Shown here in pieces: positions 8,921 through 16,607 of a stretch of 64,000 nt of DNA (the first letter of the stretch is position 1; every line of letters starts with the position of its first letter). The position numbers were made by a program, and so were the translations under genes. The stretch lies in assembly GCF_017352115.1 (NCBI RefSeq), contig NZ_CP071448.1:4128001-4192000 (forward strand), in the 5' to 3' direction. The notes beneath the pieces are model-generated. The model did no database searches and had not been told where the DNA came from. It was given only the letters and a program-made list of their open reading frames with translations. The stretch comes from Flavobacterium endoglycinae (lineage in GTDB: Bacteria; Bacteroidota; Bacteroidia; Flavobacteriales; Flavobacteriaceae).

Positions 8921-10258
8921 ATGAGTTATTTAGATAATATTTTATTTGCTATACTTCTTATAGCTGGTTTCGGTTTTTTTGCAGCGAGCGTAAAAAAAAT
9001 CATCCGAAATATAAAGTTGGGAGTTGATGTAGATCGAAAAGATAATCCTAAAGCTCGTTGGAAAAATATGGCTTTGATTGCCCTTGGACAGTCAAAAATG
9101 GTAAAACGTCCTGTGGCGGGGATACTTCACATATTTGTGTATGTAGGTTTTATCATTATTAATATCGAATTACTCGAAATCATTATTGACGGGTTATTTG
9201 GAACACACCGAATTTTTGCACCTTATTTAGGTATTATTTACGATGTTTTAATTGCTTCATTTGAAATTTTAGCTATTCTGGTTATCGTTGCTGTAGTGAC
9301 TTTCTGGATTAGAAGAAATGTAATTCGATTAAAACGTTTTATAAATTCAGACTTAAACGGATTCCCTAAAAGCGATGCGAACTACATTTTGTATTTCGAA
9401 ACCGTTTTAATGATTCTGTTTTTATTAATGAATGCTTCAGATCTGCATTTGCAGAATGTTCCAGGAGGATATTCTCATTTTCATCAAGCAGGAACTTTTC
9501 CTGTAAGCCAATTTATTGCACCAATCTTTAATGGAATGTCAAATGATTTGGTCGGGCTTTTATACGAAGCTTTCTGGTGGTTGCACATTACGGGTATTTT
9601 AGTTTTTATGAACTATTTATACTTCTCAAAACACCTGCATATTCTATTGGCTTTTCCAAATACATATTTTGCAAACCTAAAACCAGAAGGGCAGTTTGAT
9701 AATTTAGCATCAGTTACAAAAGAGGTAAAACTAATGATGGATCCAAATGCTGATCCGTTTGCAGCAGCTCCAGCTGATGAAAATGCAAATCCGGCCAAAT
9801 TTGGTGCAAGCGATGTTCAGGATTTAAACTGGGTGCAGTTGTTAAACGCATACACTTGTACAGAATGCGGACGTTGTACTTCGGCTTGTCCAGCTAATCA
9901 AACTGGTAAAAAATTGTCTCCACGTAAAATTATGATGGATACTAGAGATCGTTTGACTGAAGTTGGAAAAAATATTGATGCCAATAAAGGAACATTCGTA
10001 CCTGATAATAAAACGTTGTTAAACGATTATATCACACCAGAAGAATTATGGGCTTGTACATCTTGTAATGCTTGTGTAGAAGAATGTCCAGTAAATATTA
10101 GTCCGTTATCTATCATTATGGATATGCGTCGTTATTTGGTGATGGAACAAAGTGCTGCTCCAATGTCACTAAACGCCATGATGACCAATATTGAAAATAA
10201 CGGTGCGCCTTGGCAGTACAGCCAACAGGATCGTTTAAATTGGAAAAACGAGAATTAA
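8921..10258 (+). CDS. Membrane Fe-S oxidoreductase, dicluster 4Fe-4S protein
   Basis: A membrane electron-transfer subunit related to HdrC/GlpC and nitrate-reductase-gamma-type proteins. About five membrane helices occupy residues 7-235. A soluble C-terminal ferredoxin module has two cluster motifs, C313xxC316xxC319xxxC323P and C379xxC382xxC385xxxC389P, enough for two [4Fe-4S] clusters. It starts 6 bp after the mlaD-like stop. Its partner (10393, CCG domains) follows after a repeat-containing spacer. Such pairs move electrons between a quinone pool and an unknown donor, often beside lactate or acyl-CoA oxidation; nothing here identifies the substrate. Confidence 0.85.
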   Translation: MSYLDNILFAILLIAGFGFFAASVKKIIRNIKLGVDVDRKDNPKARWKNMALIALGQSKMVKRPVAGILHIFVYVGFIIINIELLEIIIDGLFGTHRIFAPYLGIIYDVLIASFEILAILVIVAVVTFWIRRNVIRLKRFINSDLNGFPKSDANYILYFETVLMILFLLMNASDLHLQNVPGGYSHFHQAGTFPVSQFIAPIFNGMSNDLVGLLYEAFWWLHITGILVFMNYLYFSKHLHILLAFPNTYFANLKPEGQFDNLASVTKEVKLMMDPNADPFAAAPADENANPAKFGASDVQDLNWVQLLNAYTCTECGRCTSACPANQTGKKLSPRKIMMDTRDRLTEVGKNIDANKGTFVPDNKTLLNDYITPEELWACTSCNACVEECPVNISPLSIIMDMRRYLVMEQSAAPMSLNAMMTNIENNGAPWQYSQQDRLNWKNEN

Positions 10259-10261
10259 AAA

Positions 10262-10392
10262 TATTTTAATTGGTTAATTGTTTAACCGTTTAATCAATTT
10301 TAAAAATAATATTTCGGTTTTTGTAGAATTGTCAGTTTGTTTTTGACGATTAAACAATTCCACTACAAACCGATTAAACAAAAGTGAGAGAA
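10262..10392. repeat. Octamer-unit repeat array in inverted arms between the Fe-S genes
   Basis: Left arm: 8-bp units GGTTAATT, GTTTAACC, GTTTAATC at 10272-10295. Right arm (10345-10382): units such as GACGATTA and AACAATTC, plus CCGATTAAAC, in the opposite sense. The arms can pair over the spacer. A closely related array lies at 59654-59808 before pyrB. Confidence 0.7.
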
Positions 10393-11184
10393 ATGTCAGA
10401 AAGTTTAGTAGTGCCAACAATGGCAGAAATGCTGGCCGAAGGAAAACAACCAGAGGTTTTATTCTGGGTAGGTTGCGCAGGAAGTTTTGATGATAGAGCA
10501 AAAAAAATTACTAAAGCATTTGTGCGTATTTTAAATCGTACGAATGTTTCTTTTGCAGTTTTAGGTACAGAAGAGAGTTGTACTGGCGATCCTGCAAAAA
10601 GAGCTGGAAATGAATTTTTGTTCCAAATGCAGGCTATGATGAATATTGAGGTTCTAAATGCTTATGAAGCAAAAAAAATCGTAACCGCTTGTCCGCATTG
10701 TTTTAATACTTTAAAAAATGAATATCCTGAATTAGGAGGAAATTACGAAGTTATTCATCATACTGAATTCTTGAAATCATTAATTGATGAAGGAAGATTA
10801 ACAGTGGAAGGCGGACAATTTAAAGGTAAAAAAATCACTTTCCACGATCCTTGCTATTTAGGAAGAGCGAATAAAGTATACGAAGCTCCAAGAGATTTAA
10901 TCCAGAAATTAGACGTTGAATTGGTTGAAATGAAACGTTCTAAAGCAAACGGATTATGTTGTGGTGCTGGTGGAGCGCAGATGTTTAAAGACGCGGAACC
11001 AGGGAACAAAGAGGTGAATGTTTTACGTACAGAAGATGCTTTAGAAACGAAACCGGATATTATTGCAGCGGGTTGTCCTTTCTGTAATACCATGCTGACT
11101 GATGGAATTAAACATGCACACAAAGAAGGCGAAGTAAAGGTAATGGATGTGGCAGAGCTAATTGCGAATGCGCAGGATTTATAA
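10393..11184 (+). CDS. (Fe-S)-binding protein with CCG domains, HdrB/GlpC-like
   Basis: Soluble partner of the membrane Fe-S protein encoded upstream. It contains two cysteine-rich (CCG) modules: GCAGSF with TACPHCF in the first, and HDPCYLG, LCCGAGG and GCPFC in the second. In HdrB-like proteins these bind a noncubane Fe-S centre and carry out two-electron chemistry. I take ATG 10393 (263 residues); a GTG three codons earlier is also possible. The 134-bp spacer from the first gene contains an octamer repeat array but no clear terminator, so the genes are probably co-transcribed. Confidence 0.87.
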   Translation: MSESLVVPTMAEMLAEGKQPEVLFWVGCAGSFDDRAKKITKAFVRILNRTNVSFAVLGTEESCTGDPAKRAGNEFLFQMQAMMNIEVLNAYEAKKIVTACPHCFNTLKNEYPELGGNYEVIHHTEFLKSLIDEGRLTVEGGQFKGKKITFHDPCYLGRANKVYEAPRDLIQKLDVELVEMKRSKANGLCCGAGGAQMFKDAEPGNKEVNVLRTEDALETKPDIIAAGCPFCNTMLTDGIKHAHKEGEVKVMDVAELIANAQDL

Positions 11185-11187
11185 AAA

Positions 11188-11274
11188 TAAAGATTCTAAG
11201 TTTCTAAGATGCTAAGGTTTTTAGCTTGAAACTTCAGAAATCTAAAATCAACAATCTAAAATCTAAAATTAAAA
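11188..11274. repeat. Octamer then heptamer repeat array abutting the next start codon
   Basis: Units ATTCTAAG, TTTCTAAG and ATGCTAAG (8 bp) at about 11191-11216 are followed from 11239 by 7-bp units ATCTAAA, ATCAACA, ATCTAAA, ATCTAAA, ATTAAAA that run directly into the ATG at 11275. The same ATCTAAA-ATCAACA-ATCTAAA order recurs before pdxH (62406-62430). Confidence 0.7.
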
Positions 11275-11757
11275 ATGTATATACCTTTTGAAAATTTACC
11301 GGGTGAATCAAGAGTTTGGATTTACCAGTCGAACAGAAAATTTTCTGAGGAAGAGTTTTCTGAAATTGAAACTGATTTAAAAGCTTTTGTAGAACAATGG
11401 GCGGCACACGGCACCAGTCTTGAAGCTTCCTTTTTATTGAAATACAACCGATTCATTATATTAGCTGTAAATCAAGAGGTACAAGCAGCGACAGGCTGTT
11501 CAATCGATAGTTCTGTAGAATTTATTCAAGGATTAGAGAAAAAGTACAATGTTGATTTATTGGATAAAATGAATGTTACTTTTAAATTAGGAGAACATAT
11601 TGCTCATAAACCATTAATTGACTTCAAGAAAATGGTAAAAGACAAGGCAGTAACTGGAAATACAATTGTATTTAATAACTTGGTTACTAATATTGAAGAA
11701 TTTAACGATGCTTGGGAAGTTCCTGCTGCCGACAGCTGGCACAGCAGATTTTTCTAA
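11275..11757 (+). CDS. Conserved Bacteroidetes protein of unknown function
   Basis: A soluble 160-residue protein with no signal peptide or membrane helix. From memory, homologues in Flavobacteriia are often named 'ABC transporter ATPase', but I see no Walker A (GxxxxGKS/T), no LSGGQ signature and no Walker B, so that name is unsupported. Visible blocks are FENLPGESRVWIYQSNR near the N-terminus, GCSIDSSVEFIQGLE around 80-95 and a C-terminal WHSRFF. The central GCSIDSS is the only polar cluster that could be functional. It lies downstream of the Fe-S pair, separated by the repeat array, and ends in a clear terminator. Confidence 0.75.
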   Translation: MYIPFENLPGESRVWIYQSNRKFSEEEFSEIETDLKAFVEQWAAHGTSLEASFLLKYNRFIILAVNQEVQAATGCSIDSSVEFIQGLEKKYNVDLLDKMNVTFKLGEHIAHKPLIDFKKMVKDKAVTGNTIVFNNLVTNIEEFNDAWEVPAADSWHSRFF

Positions 11758-11776
11758 GAGAAATTTATAAAGTATT

Positions 11777-11810
11777 AAAAGGCATGAAATTTAATTTTAT
11801 GCCTTTTTTT
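11777..11810 (+). terminator. Rho-independent terminator
   Basis: Stem AAAAGGCAT (11777-11785) pairs with ATGCCTTTT (11799-11807), with a T-run through 11810. It ends transcription after the 160-residue unknown protein. Confidence 0.8.
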
Positions 11811-11892
11811 GTGGGTCTAACTTTGTCAAAATTTTAAACTTTGACAAAGTTGATTTAGTGAGTTAATTTCATTTGAAAACAATAACGTCTCT

Positions 11893-11966
11893 TTTAGTCC
11901 CGATGGGAGCGATATCCTTTTTCTGGCTTCTTTAGACAGAAAAAGATAAAGCGGACAGCGGGAAGG
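11893..11966. repeat. Long imperfect inverted-repeat element (REP-like)
   Basis: The 11758-12138 spacer holds no gene. An imperfect hairpin pairs 11898-11925 (GTCCCGATGGGAGCG, then CCTTTTTCTG) with 11937-11966 (CAGAAAAAGAT, then GCGGGAAGG). Its G+C content is above its surroundings. I recall similar elements between genes in other flavobacteria, but no second copy lies in this window. Confidence 0.6.
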
Positions 11967-12018
11967 TTGGTTCTTTTGAAAACAGTTTTTACTGCTCCTT
12001 ATAAAAATAGGAGAAAAT

Positions 12019-12092
12019 TTTAATCAAAAAATCTAACTGTCTAATAATCTGACCGCTCTAATATTTACAAAAATCTAACAATTTAAACGGTC
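12019..12092. repeat. Short octamer-unit array upstream of bshA
   Basis: Consecutive 8-bp units resembling TCTAACTG, TCTAATAA, TCTGACCG (from 12032), followed by ATCTAACAATTT near 12072. Same structural class as the arrays at 10262, 11188 and 59654. Confidence 0.5.
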
Positions 12093-12102
12093 AATTCAAC
12101 GC

Positions 12103-12110
12103 TATTTTTG
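12103..12110 (+). promoter_or_regulatory. -7 promoter box for bshA
   Basis: TATTTTTG matches TAnnTTTG and lies 28 bp before the bshA ATG, a good distance for a short leader. A -33 TTG at the right spacing is not seen. Confidence 0.4.
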
Positions 12111-12138
12111 AGTATTTTCGTAGAATTAAATTAAATAC

Positions 12139-13275
12139 ATGAAAATAGCAATTGTTTGTTATCCTACTTTTGGAGGTAGTGGTGTAGTAGCCACAGAGTT
12201 AGGTCTCGAATTAGCCAGAAGAGGACACGAAATACACTTTATAACTTACAGCCAGCCGGTTAGATTGGCGCTTTTAAATCCAAATGTTCATTATCACGAA
12301 GTAAACGTTCCGGAATATCCTTTGTTTCATTATCAACCGTATGAATTGGCATTGTCAAGTAAACTGGTTGATATGGTTAAATTGTATAAAATTGAGCTTC
12401 TGCACGTACATTATGCCATTCCTCATGCGTATGCAGGGTATATGGCAAAACAGATGCTGAAAAATGAAGGGATTAATCTTCCGATGATTACAACTCTTCA
12501 CGGAACAGATATTACATTGGTTGGAAATCATCCGTTTTATAAACCTGCGGTAACTTTCAGTATCAATAAATCAGATTATGTGACTTCGGTTTCTCAGAGT
12601 TTGAAAGATGATACTTTGAAATTATTCAAAATCAAGAATAAAATCAAAGTGATTCCTAATTTTATAGAATTGGATAAAGTAAAAAAAGATCCTAGCGCGC
12701 CTTGCCACCGTTATGTAATGGCAAATGAGAACGAGCGTATTATTACCCATATCAGTAATTTTAGAAAAGTAAAACGCATTCCAGATATTATTAAGATCTT
12801 TTATAGTGTTCAAAAAGAAATTCCTGCTAAGCTGATGATGGTAGGAGATGGACCTGAAAAAGAAAAAGCAGAAATTTTGTGTCAAGAATTAGGCATCTTA
12901 GATAAAGTTATTTTCTTTGGGAATAGCCATGAGATCGATAAAATTTTATGTATGACCGATTTGTTCCTGCTTCCTTCTGAAACTGAAAGTTTTGGTCTGG
13001 CAGCTTTGGAAGCTATGGCTTGCGGAGTTCCTGTTATTTCTAGTAATTCTGGCGGTCTGCCTGAAGTTAATTTTGACGGCGTTTCGGGGTATTTAAGCAA
13101 CGTTGGCGATGTAGAGTCAATGGCTGCAAATGCAATTAAAATCTTGAAAGACGAAGATACTTTGAATGAATTTAAAGCGAATGCATTAGAAGTGGCAAAA
13201 AAGTTTGATATTAAAAATATACTTCCTAAATATGAAGCTTTGTATCAAAAAGCAATTGACGATTATAAAGATTAA
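12139..13275 (+). CDS. bshA: N-acetyl-alpha-D-glucosaminyl L-malate synthase
   Basis: A GT4 glycosyltransferase that makes GlcNAc-malate from UDP-GlcNAc and L-malate, the first step of bacillithiol biosynthesis in the cytoplasm. The 378-residue protein opens with the BshA signature MKIAIVCYPTFGGSGVVATE and carries YAIPHAYAGYMAKQ and TTLHGTDIT in the acceptor domain. The GT4 C-terminal block PSETESFGLAALEAMACGVP contains the EX7E motif. It is followed by a PrcB-like lipoprotein gene 24 bp downstream. Confidence 0.95.
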   Translation: MKIAIVCYPTFGGSGVVATELGLELARRGHEIHFITYSQPVRLALLNPNVHYHEVNVPEYPLFHYQPYELALSSKLVDMVKLYKIELLHVHYAIPHAYAGYMAKQMLKNEGINLPMITTLHGTDITLVGNHPFYKPAVTFSINKSDYVTSVSQSLKDDTLKLFKIKNKIKVIPNFIELDKVKKDPSAPCHRYVMANENERIITHISNFRKVKRIPDIIKIFYSVQKEIPAKLMMVGDGPEKEKAEILCQELGILDKVIFFGNSHEIDKILCMTDLFLLPSETESFGLAALEAMACGVPVISSNSGGLPEVNFDGVSGYLSNVGDVESMAANAIKILKDEDTLNEFKANALEVAKKFDIKNILPKYEALYQKAIDDYKD

Positions 13276-13299
13276 AACATTAATTTAAAATTTAAATGT

Positions 13300-13725
13300 A
13301 TGAAAAAAATAATTTCAGTTTTGATAGTTTTTGTTTTGATTTCCTGTGGCGCTAAAAAGACAACTGGTTCTACGGCATTGTACGAAGTTTTAACCGAGCA
13401 GTCTAATGGAGGCGGTAATATTAAGTTCTTTGAAATTCTAACAGAACCAAACGAAATTAAAATGCTGCAGAATGATCCGCTTTTGGCTCATAAAATGAAA
13501 GACGCTGACATTGCAAATTCCAATTATGTAATCCTTAATATGGGTGAGAAAAACACAGGAGGATATTCTATTGGAGTAGAGAAAGTGGAAGAAACTGATA
13601 AAAATATCATTATTACGGTTAAAGAAAACAATCCATCGTCTGATGCAATGGTAATCCAGGTAATCTCATATCCGTATACAGTGGTTAAAGTACATTCTAA
13701 AAAAGAAATTATTATTAAAGAATAA
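13300..13725 (+). CDS. PrcB-like (protease complex subunit family) lipoprotein
   Basis: A 141-residue putative lipoprotein: the signal MKKIISVLIVFVLISC gives a lipidated Cys16. The C-terminal half matches the PrcB_C pattern: NMGEKNTGGYSIGVEKVEE, then NPSSDAMVIQVISYPYTVVK. That domain was named from the Treponema dentilysin complex and is widespread in small envelope proteins whose role is mostly unknown. It is probably co-transcribed with bshA (24-bp gap), but nothing suggests a role in bacillithiol synthesis. A bidirectional terminator follows. Confidence 0.75.
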   Translation: MKKIISVLIVFVLISCGAKKTTGSTALYEVLTEQSNGGGNIKFFEILTEPNEIKMLQNDPLLAHKMKDADIANSNYVILNMGEKNTGGYSIGVEKVEETDKNIIITVKENNPSSDAMVIQVISYPYTVVKVHSKKEIIIKE

Positions 13726-13776
13726 AAAGAAAATAGTTAAATGCGAAATGTTATTTTTTCATTAACTCATAAAAAA

Positions 13777-13800
13777 AACCTGTCGTTTAAGCGACAGGTT
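13777..13800. terminator. Bidirectional Rho-independent terminator
   Basis: Stem AACCTGTCG (13777-13785) pairs with CGACAGGTT (13792-13800) around a 6-base loop, with an A-run before and T-rich sequence after. It serves the convergent PrcB-like and beta-barrel genes. Confidence 0.85.
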
Positions 13801-13833
13801 TCTTCTTACAATTTTTTTTATCTTTTATTCTGT

Positions 13834-14331
13834 TTAGAATCTGAATTTAACTCCTAATCCGACGTCAAATCCAAAATTATCATCATCATAATATCCTGAA
13901 CCAATTTCAGGTCTACCGTCTAATGATAATGTAATTGGCACTTCTTTAAATCTATATTCGATACCAATGTCTCCGGCAGCAAACACATAAGTTCCGCTGT
14001 CGCTATATCTTAAATTGTTGTAACGGTGATCGTAGTCCCAGGCAGCAACTCCACCACCAACACCGGCGTACCAGTTAAAACCTCCATCGATGTTCCAAAC
14101 CCATTGGTAAAGCGCAACGGCTTTTATGGCATCTACATCACGGCTGTTTCTCCATCCTAAATCAAACTCAAGTCTGTTTTTTTGATTTAATCCTAATTGA
14201 TAGGATACTTCGCCTCCAAATCCGTTATTGTCTCCAAGACGTAATCCTAAAGCGTTTTTTGAAATTTCTTGTGATTGTGCAGTAAATGCAAAACCAAAGA
14301 TCATAATGGCAGATACTATTATCTTCTTCAT
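13834..14331 (-). CDS. Small outer membrane beta-barrel protein
   Basis: The 165-residue protein has a clear signal peptide (MKKIIVSAIMIFGFAFTAQS) and a mature part made of alternating strands (LGLRLGDNNGFGGEVSYQLGL, about 28-48) ending in GLGVKFRF, a C-terminal aromatic as in outer membrane barrels. The size suggests about eight strands. No specific function is recognisable; the overall pattern resembles porin-family/OmpW-size proteins of Bacteroidetes. A -7 box lies at 14361-14354. Confidence 0.7.
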   Translation of the reverse strand: MKKIIVSAIMIFGFAFTAQSQEISKNALGLRLGDNNGFGGEVSYQLGLNQKNRLEFDLGWRNSRDVDAIKAVALYQWVWNIDGGFNWYAGVGGGVAAWDYDHRYNNLRYSDSGTYVFAAGDIGIEYRFKEVPITLSLDGRPEIGSGYYDDDNFGFDVGLGVKFRF

Positions 14332-14353
14332 AAAAATGGTTATTAATTTTTGT

Positions 14354-14361
14354 CAAATTTA
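14354..14361 (-). promoter_or_regulatory. -7 promoter box for the small beta-barrel gene
   Basis: TAAATTTG on the minus strand, an exact TAnnTTTG match 22 bp before the start codon at 14331. No clear -33 TTG. Confidence 0.45.
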
Positions 14362-14523
14362 ATTTTACTTATTTATGAAGAACGTATAATATTTTTAGAA
14401 ATTGTTATATAATTCACATTTTTTGGCAATTTCGCTGGTATCAAAAGTTAAAAACATCGCTTACAGGGCTTTAAAACAAGGTTTTCTATTTTTTAAGAAT
14501 GATATTTGATAACATTTGGGAAG

Positions 14524-15309
14524 TTAAAATATCTTCCATTTCAAATAAATTTTCCTCTTCAGTAAAATTGGTTGAGTGTACGAATATAATTTCCAGCGTT
14601 TTTTATGGTATTCTAAAGCAGTTAAATTTTCAACCCAGTCACCAGAATTTAAATACAAAGTCGATCCGTATTTATTTTCCTTATTTAAGATTTTTGGTTC
14701 GTGAATATGACCGCAGATTACATAATCGTATTTTTTTTCAATAGCCAGATCGGTTGCAGTAGTTTCAAAATCCGAAATAAATTTGACCGCTTTCTTGACG
14801 CTGGCTTTTATTTTTTTTGAAAAAGAATAAGGCTCACGACCTAATTTAGCCAGGCACCAGTTGGCAAAACGATTCATAAGAATCAGATAATCGTAACCTA
14901 AGCCTCCTAATTTGGCAATCCATTTTGAATGCTGAACAGAAGCATCAAATACGTCACCGTGAAAAATCCAGGCTTTTTTATCGTCTAATTCTAAAACTAA
15001 TTTATCGACCAAAGAAAAATTTCCCATACTCATGTCGCTGAATTTTCGAAGTATCTCGTCATGATTTCCAGTAATATAGTACACTTTTGTACCCTTTGAA
15101 GCCATCCCGATAATACGTTGAATAACTCTTAAATGCGCTTTTGGAAAGTAGGATTTTCTAAACTGCCACGCATCAATTATATCTCCGTTTAAGATTAAAG
15201 TTTTGGGTTTAATGCTTGAAAGATAGTTGTTTAGTTCTTTAGCGTGACTTCCGTAAGTTCCCAAATGGACATCTGAAATTATGACCAATTCGACGTTTCT
15301 TTTTTTCAA
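14524..15309 (-). CDS. LpxH-like UDP-2,3-diacylglucosamine diphosphatase family metallophosphoesterase
   Basis: A calcineurin-fold phosphoesterase. Metal-binding motifs appear in order: SDVHLG (about 13-18), NGDIIDAW, GNHDE, FHGDVFD and CGHIHEP. This spacing and the C-terminal region are typical of the LpxH/LpxH2-type group that hydrolyses UDP-2,3-diacylglucosamine in lipid A synthesis, which fits a Gram-negative envelope. The protein is 261 residues, slightly longer than E. coli LpxH (about 240). No lipid A gene adjoins it, so the substrate is inferred. It is divergent from aroC. Confidence 0.82.
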   Translation of the reverse strand: MKKRNVELVIISDVHLGTYGSHAKELNNYLSSIKPKTLILNGDIIDAWQFRKSYFPKAHLRVIQRIIGMASKGTKVYYITGNHDEILRKFSDMSMGNFSLVDKLVLELDDKKAWIFHGDVFDASVQHSKWIAKLGGLGYDYLILMNRFANWCLAKLGREPYSFSKKIKASVKKAVKFISDFETTATDLAIEKKYDYVICGHIHEPKILNKENKYGSTLYLNSGDWVENLTALEYHKKRWKLYSYTQPILLKRKIYLKWKIF

Positions 15310-15473
15310 TTTTTCCTAATTTGAAGTTTAGCAAATGAAAGAAAATTGAACTGGATTTATTTTATCAAAAGGTTATTAAAAACACTTTAATTTTACCAAA
15401 TTGTGATTTTTAAACTGTTTAATGTTTAGTTAATAATACCAATTTTAAATTTTTTAATTTAATTCATAAAACT

Positions 15474-15481
15474 TACATTTG
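15474..15481 (+). promoter_or_regulatory. -7 promoter box for aroC
   Basis: TACATTTG matches TAnnTTTG and lies 16 bp before the aroC ATG, consistent with a very short leader. A -33 TTG is not obvious. Confidence 0.45.
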
Positions 15482-15497
15482 CTCAAAACTATAAACA

Positions 15498-16556
15498 ATG
15501 GCAGGAAACAGCTACGGCACCCTATATAAAGTAACAACTTTTGGAGAATCTCATGGTGAAGCATTAGGCGGTATTATTGACGGATGCCCTCCAGGAATAC
15601 AACTTGATTTTGAAGCAATTGAAGTTGATATGGCAAGAAGAAAACCAGGTCAGTCAGCAATTGTAACGCAAAGAAAAGAACCAGACAGTGTTCAATTTTT
15701 ATCTGGGATTTTCGAAGGCAAAACTACTGGAACTCCAATTGGGTTTATTATTCCAAATACCAATCAAAAATCAGACGATTATTCTCATATAAAAGATAAC
15801 TACAGACCAAGTCATGCTGATTATGTATACGATCAGAAATATGGTTTTCGTGATTACCGCGGCGGTGGAAGAAGTTCTGCACGTGAAACAGCGAGTAGAG
15901 TAGTAGCAGGTGCTATTGCGAAACAAATGCTTCCTGAAATTAAAATTAATGCTTACGTATCTTCTGTTGGTCCAATTCATTTAGAAACACCTTATCAGGA
16001 ATTGGATTTTTCAAAAATTGAAAGCAATCCAGTTCGTTGTCCAGATGAAAAACAGGCGGCGATTATGGAAGAATATATTCGTGATATCCGTAAACAAGGT
16101 GATACTGTTGGAGGTGTCGTTACTTGTGTGATTCAAAATGTTCCTGTTGGTTTAGGAGAACCGGTTTTTGATAAACTTCATGCTGAATTAGGCAAAGCAA
16201 TGCTTTCTATAAATGCTGTTAAAGGTTTTGAATACGGAAGCGGTTTCTCTGGTTCTGAAATGAAAGGAAGCGAACACAACGATTTATACAATCCTGACGG
16301 AAGTACAAAAACAAATCTTTCAGGTGGAATCCAAGGCGGAATCAGCAACGGAATGGATATTTATTTCAGAGTAGCCTTTAAACCAGTTGCTACTATTATG
16401 CAGACTCAGGATTCATTAGATAATCAAGGAAATATTACACCAATGACCGGAAAAGGACGTCATGATCCTTGCGTGGTTCCTCGTGCAGTGCCAATTGTGG
16501 AAGCAATGGCTGCCATTGTTTTGGCTGATTTTTATCTAATCAACAAAACATATTAA
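15498..16556 (+). CDS. aroC: Chorismate synthase
   Basis: Converts 5-enolpyruvylshikimate-3-phosphate to chorismate using reduced FMN, the last step of the shikimate pathway. At 352 residues it has the usual length and all three family signatures: GESHGEALGGIIDGCPPG (about 17-34), RPSHADYVYDQKYG with the following GGGRSSARETASRV (about 100-135), and RHDPCVVPRAVPIVEAM near the C-terminus. The symporter gene follows after 51 bp; the relationship is probably only positional. Confidence 0.97.
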   Translation: MAGNSYGTLYKVTTFGESHGEALGGIIDGCPPGIQLDFEAIEVDMARRKPGQSAIVTQRKEPDSVQFLSGIFEGKTTGTPIGFIIPNTNQKSDDYSHIKDNYRPSHADYVYDQKYGFRDYRGGGRSSARETASRVVAGAIAKQMLPEIKINAYVSSVGPIHLETPYQELDFSKIESNPVRCPDEKQAAIMEEYIRDIRKQGDTVGGVVTCVIQNVPVGLGEPVFDKLHAELGKAMLSINAVKGFEYGSGFSGSEMKGSEHNDLYNPDGSTKTNLSGGIQGGISNGMDIYFRVAFKPVATIMQTQDSLDNQGNITPMTGKGRHDPCVVPRAVPIVEAMAAIVLADFYLINKTY

Positions 16557-16607
16557 TAAAGTTAAGGCAGTGAGGGTCTTAAATTTTAATAATTAAAAAA
16601 TAAATTA

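Noticed and set aside
12622..13100. Minus-strand frames of 70-90 codons inside bshA
   Set aside because: They are antisense shadows of a clearly coding gene, without family similarity or promoter.
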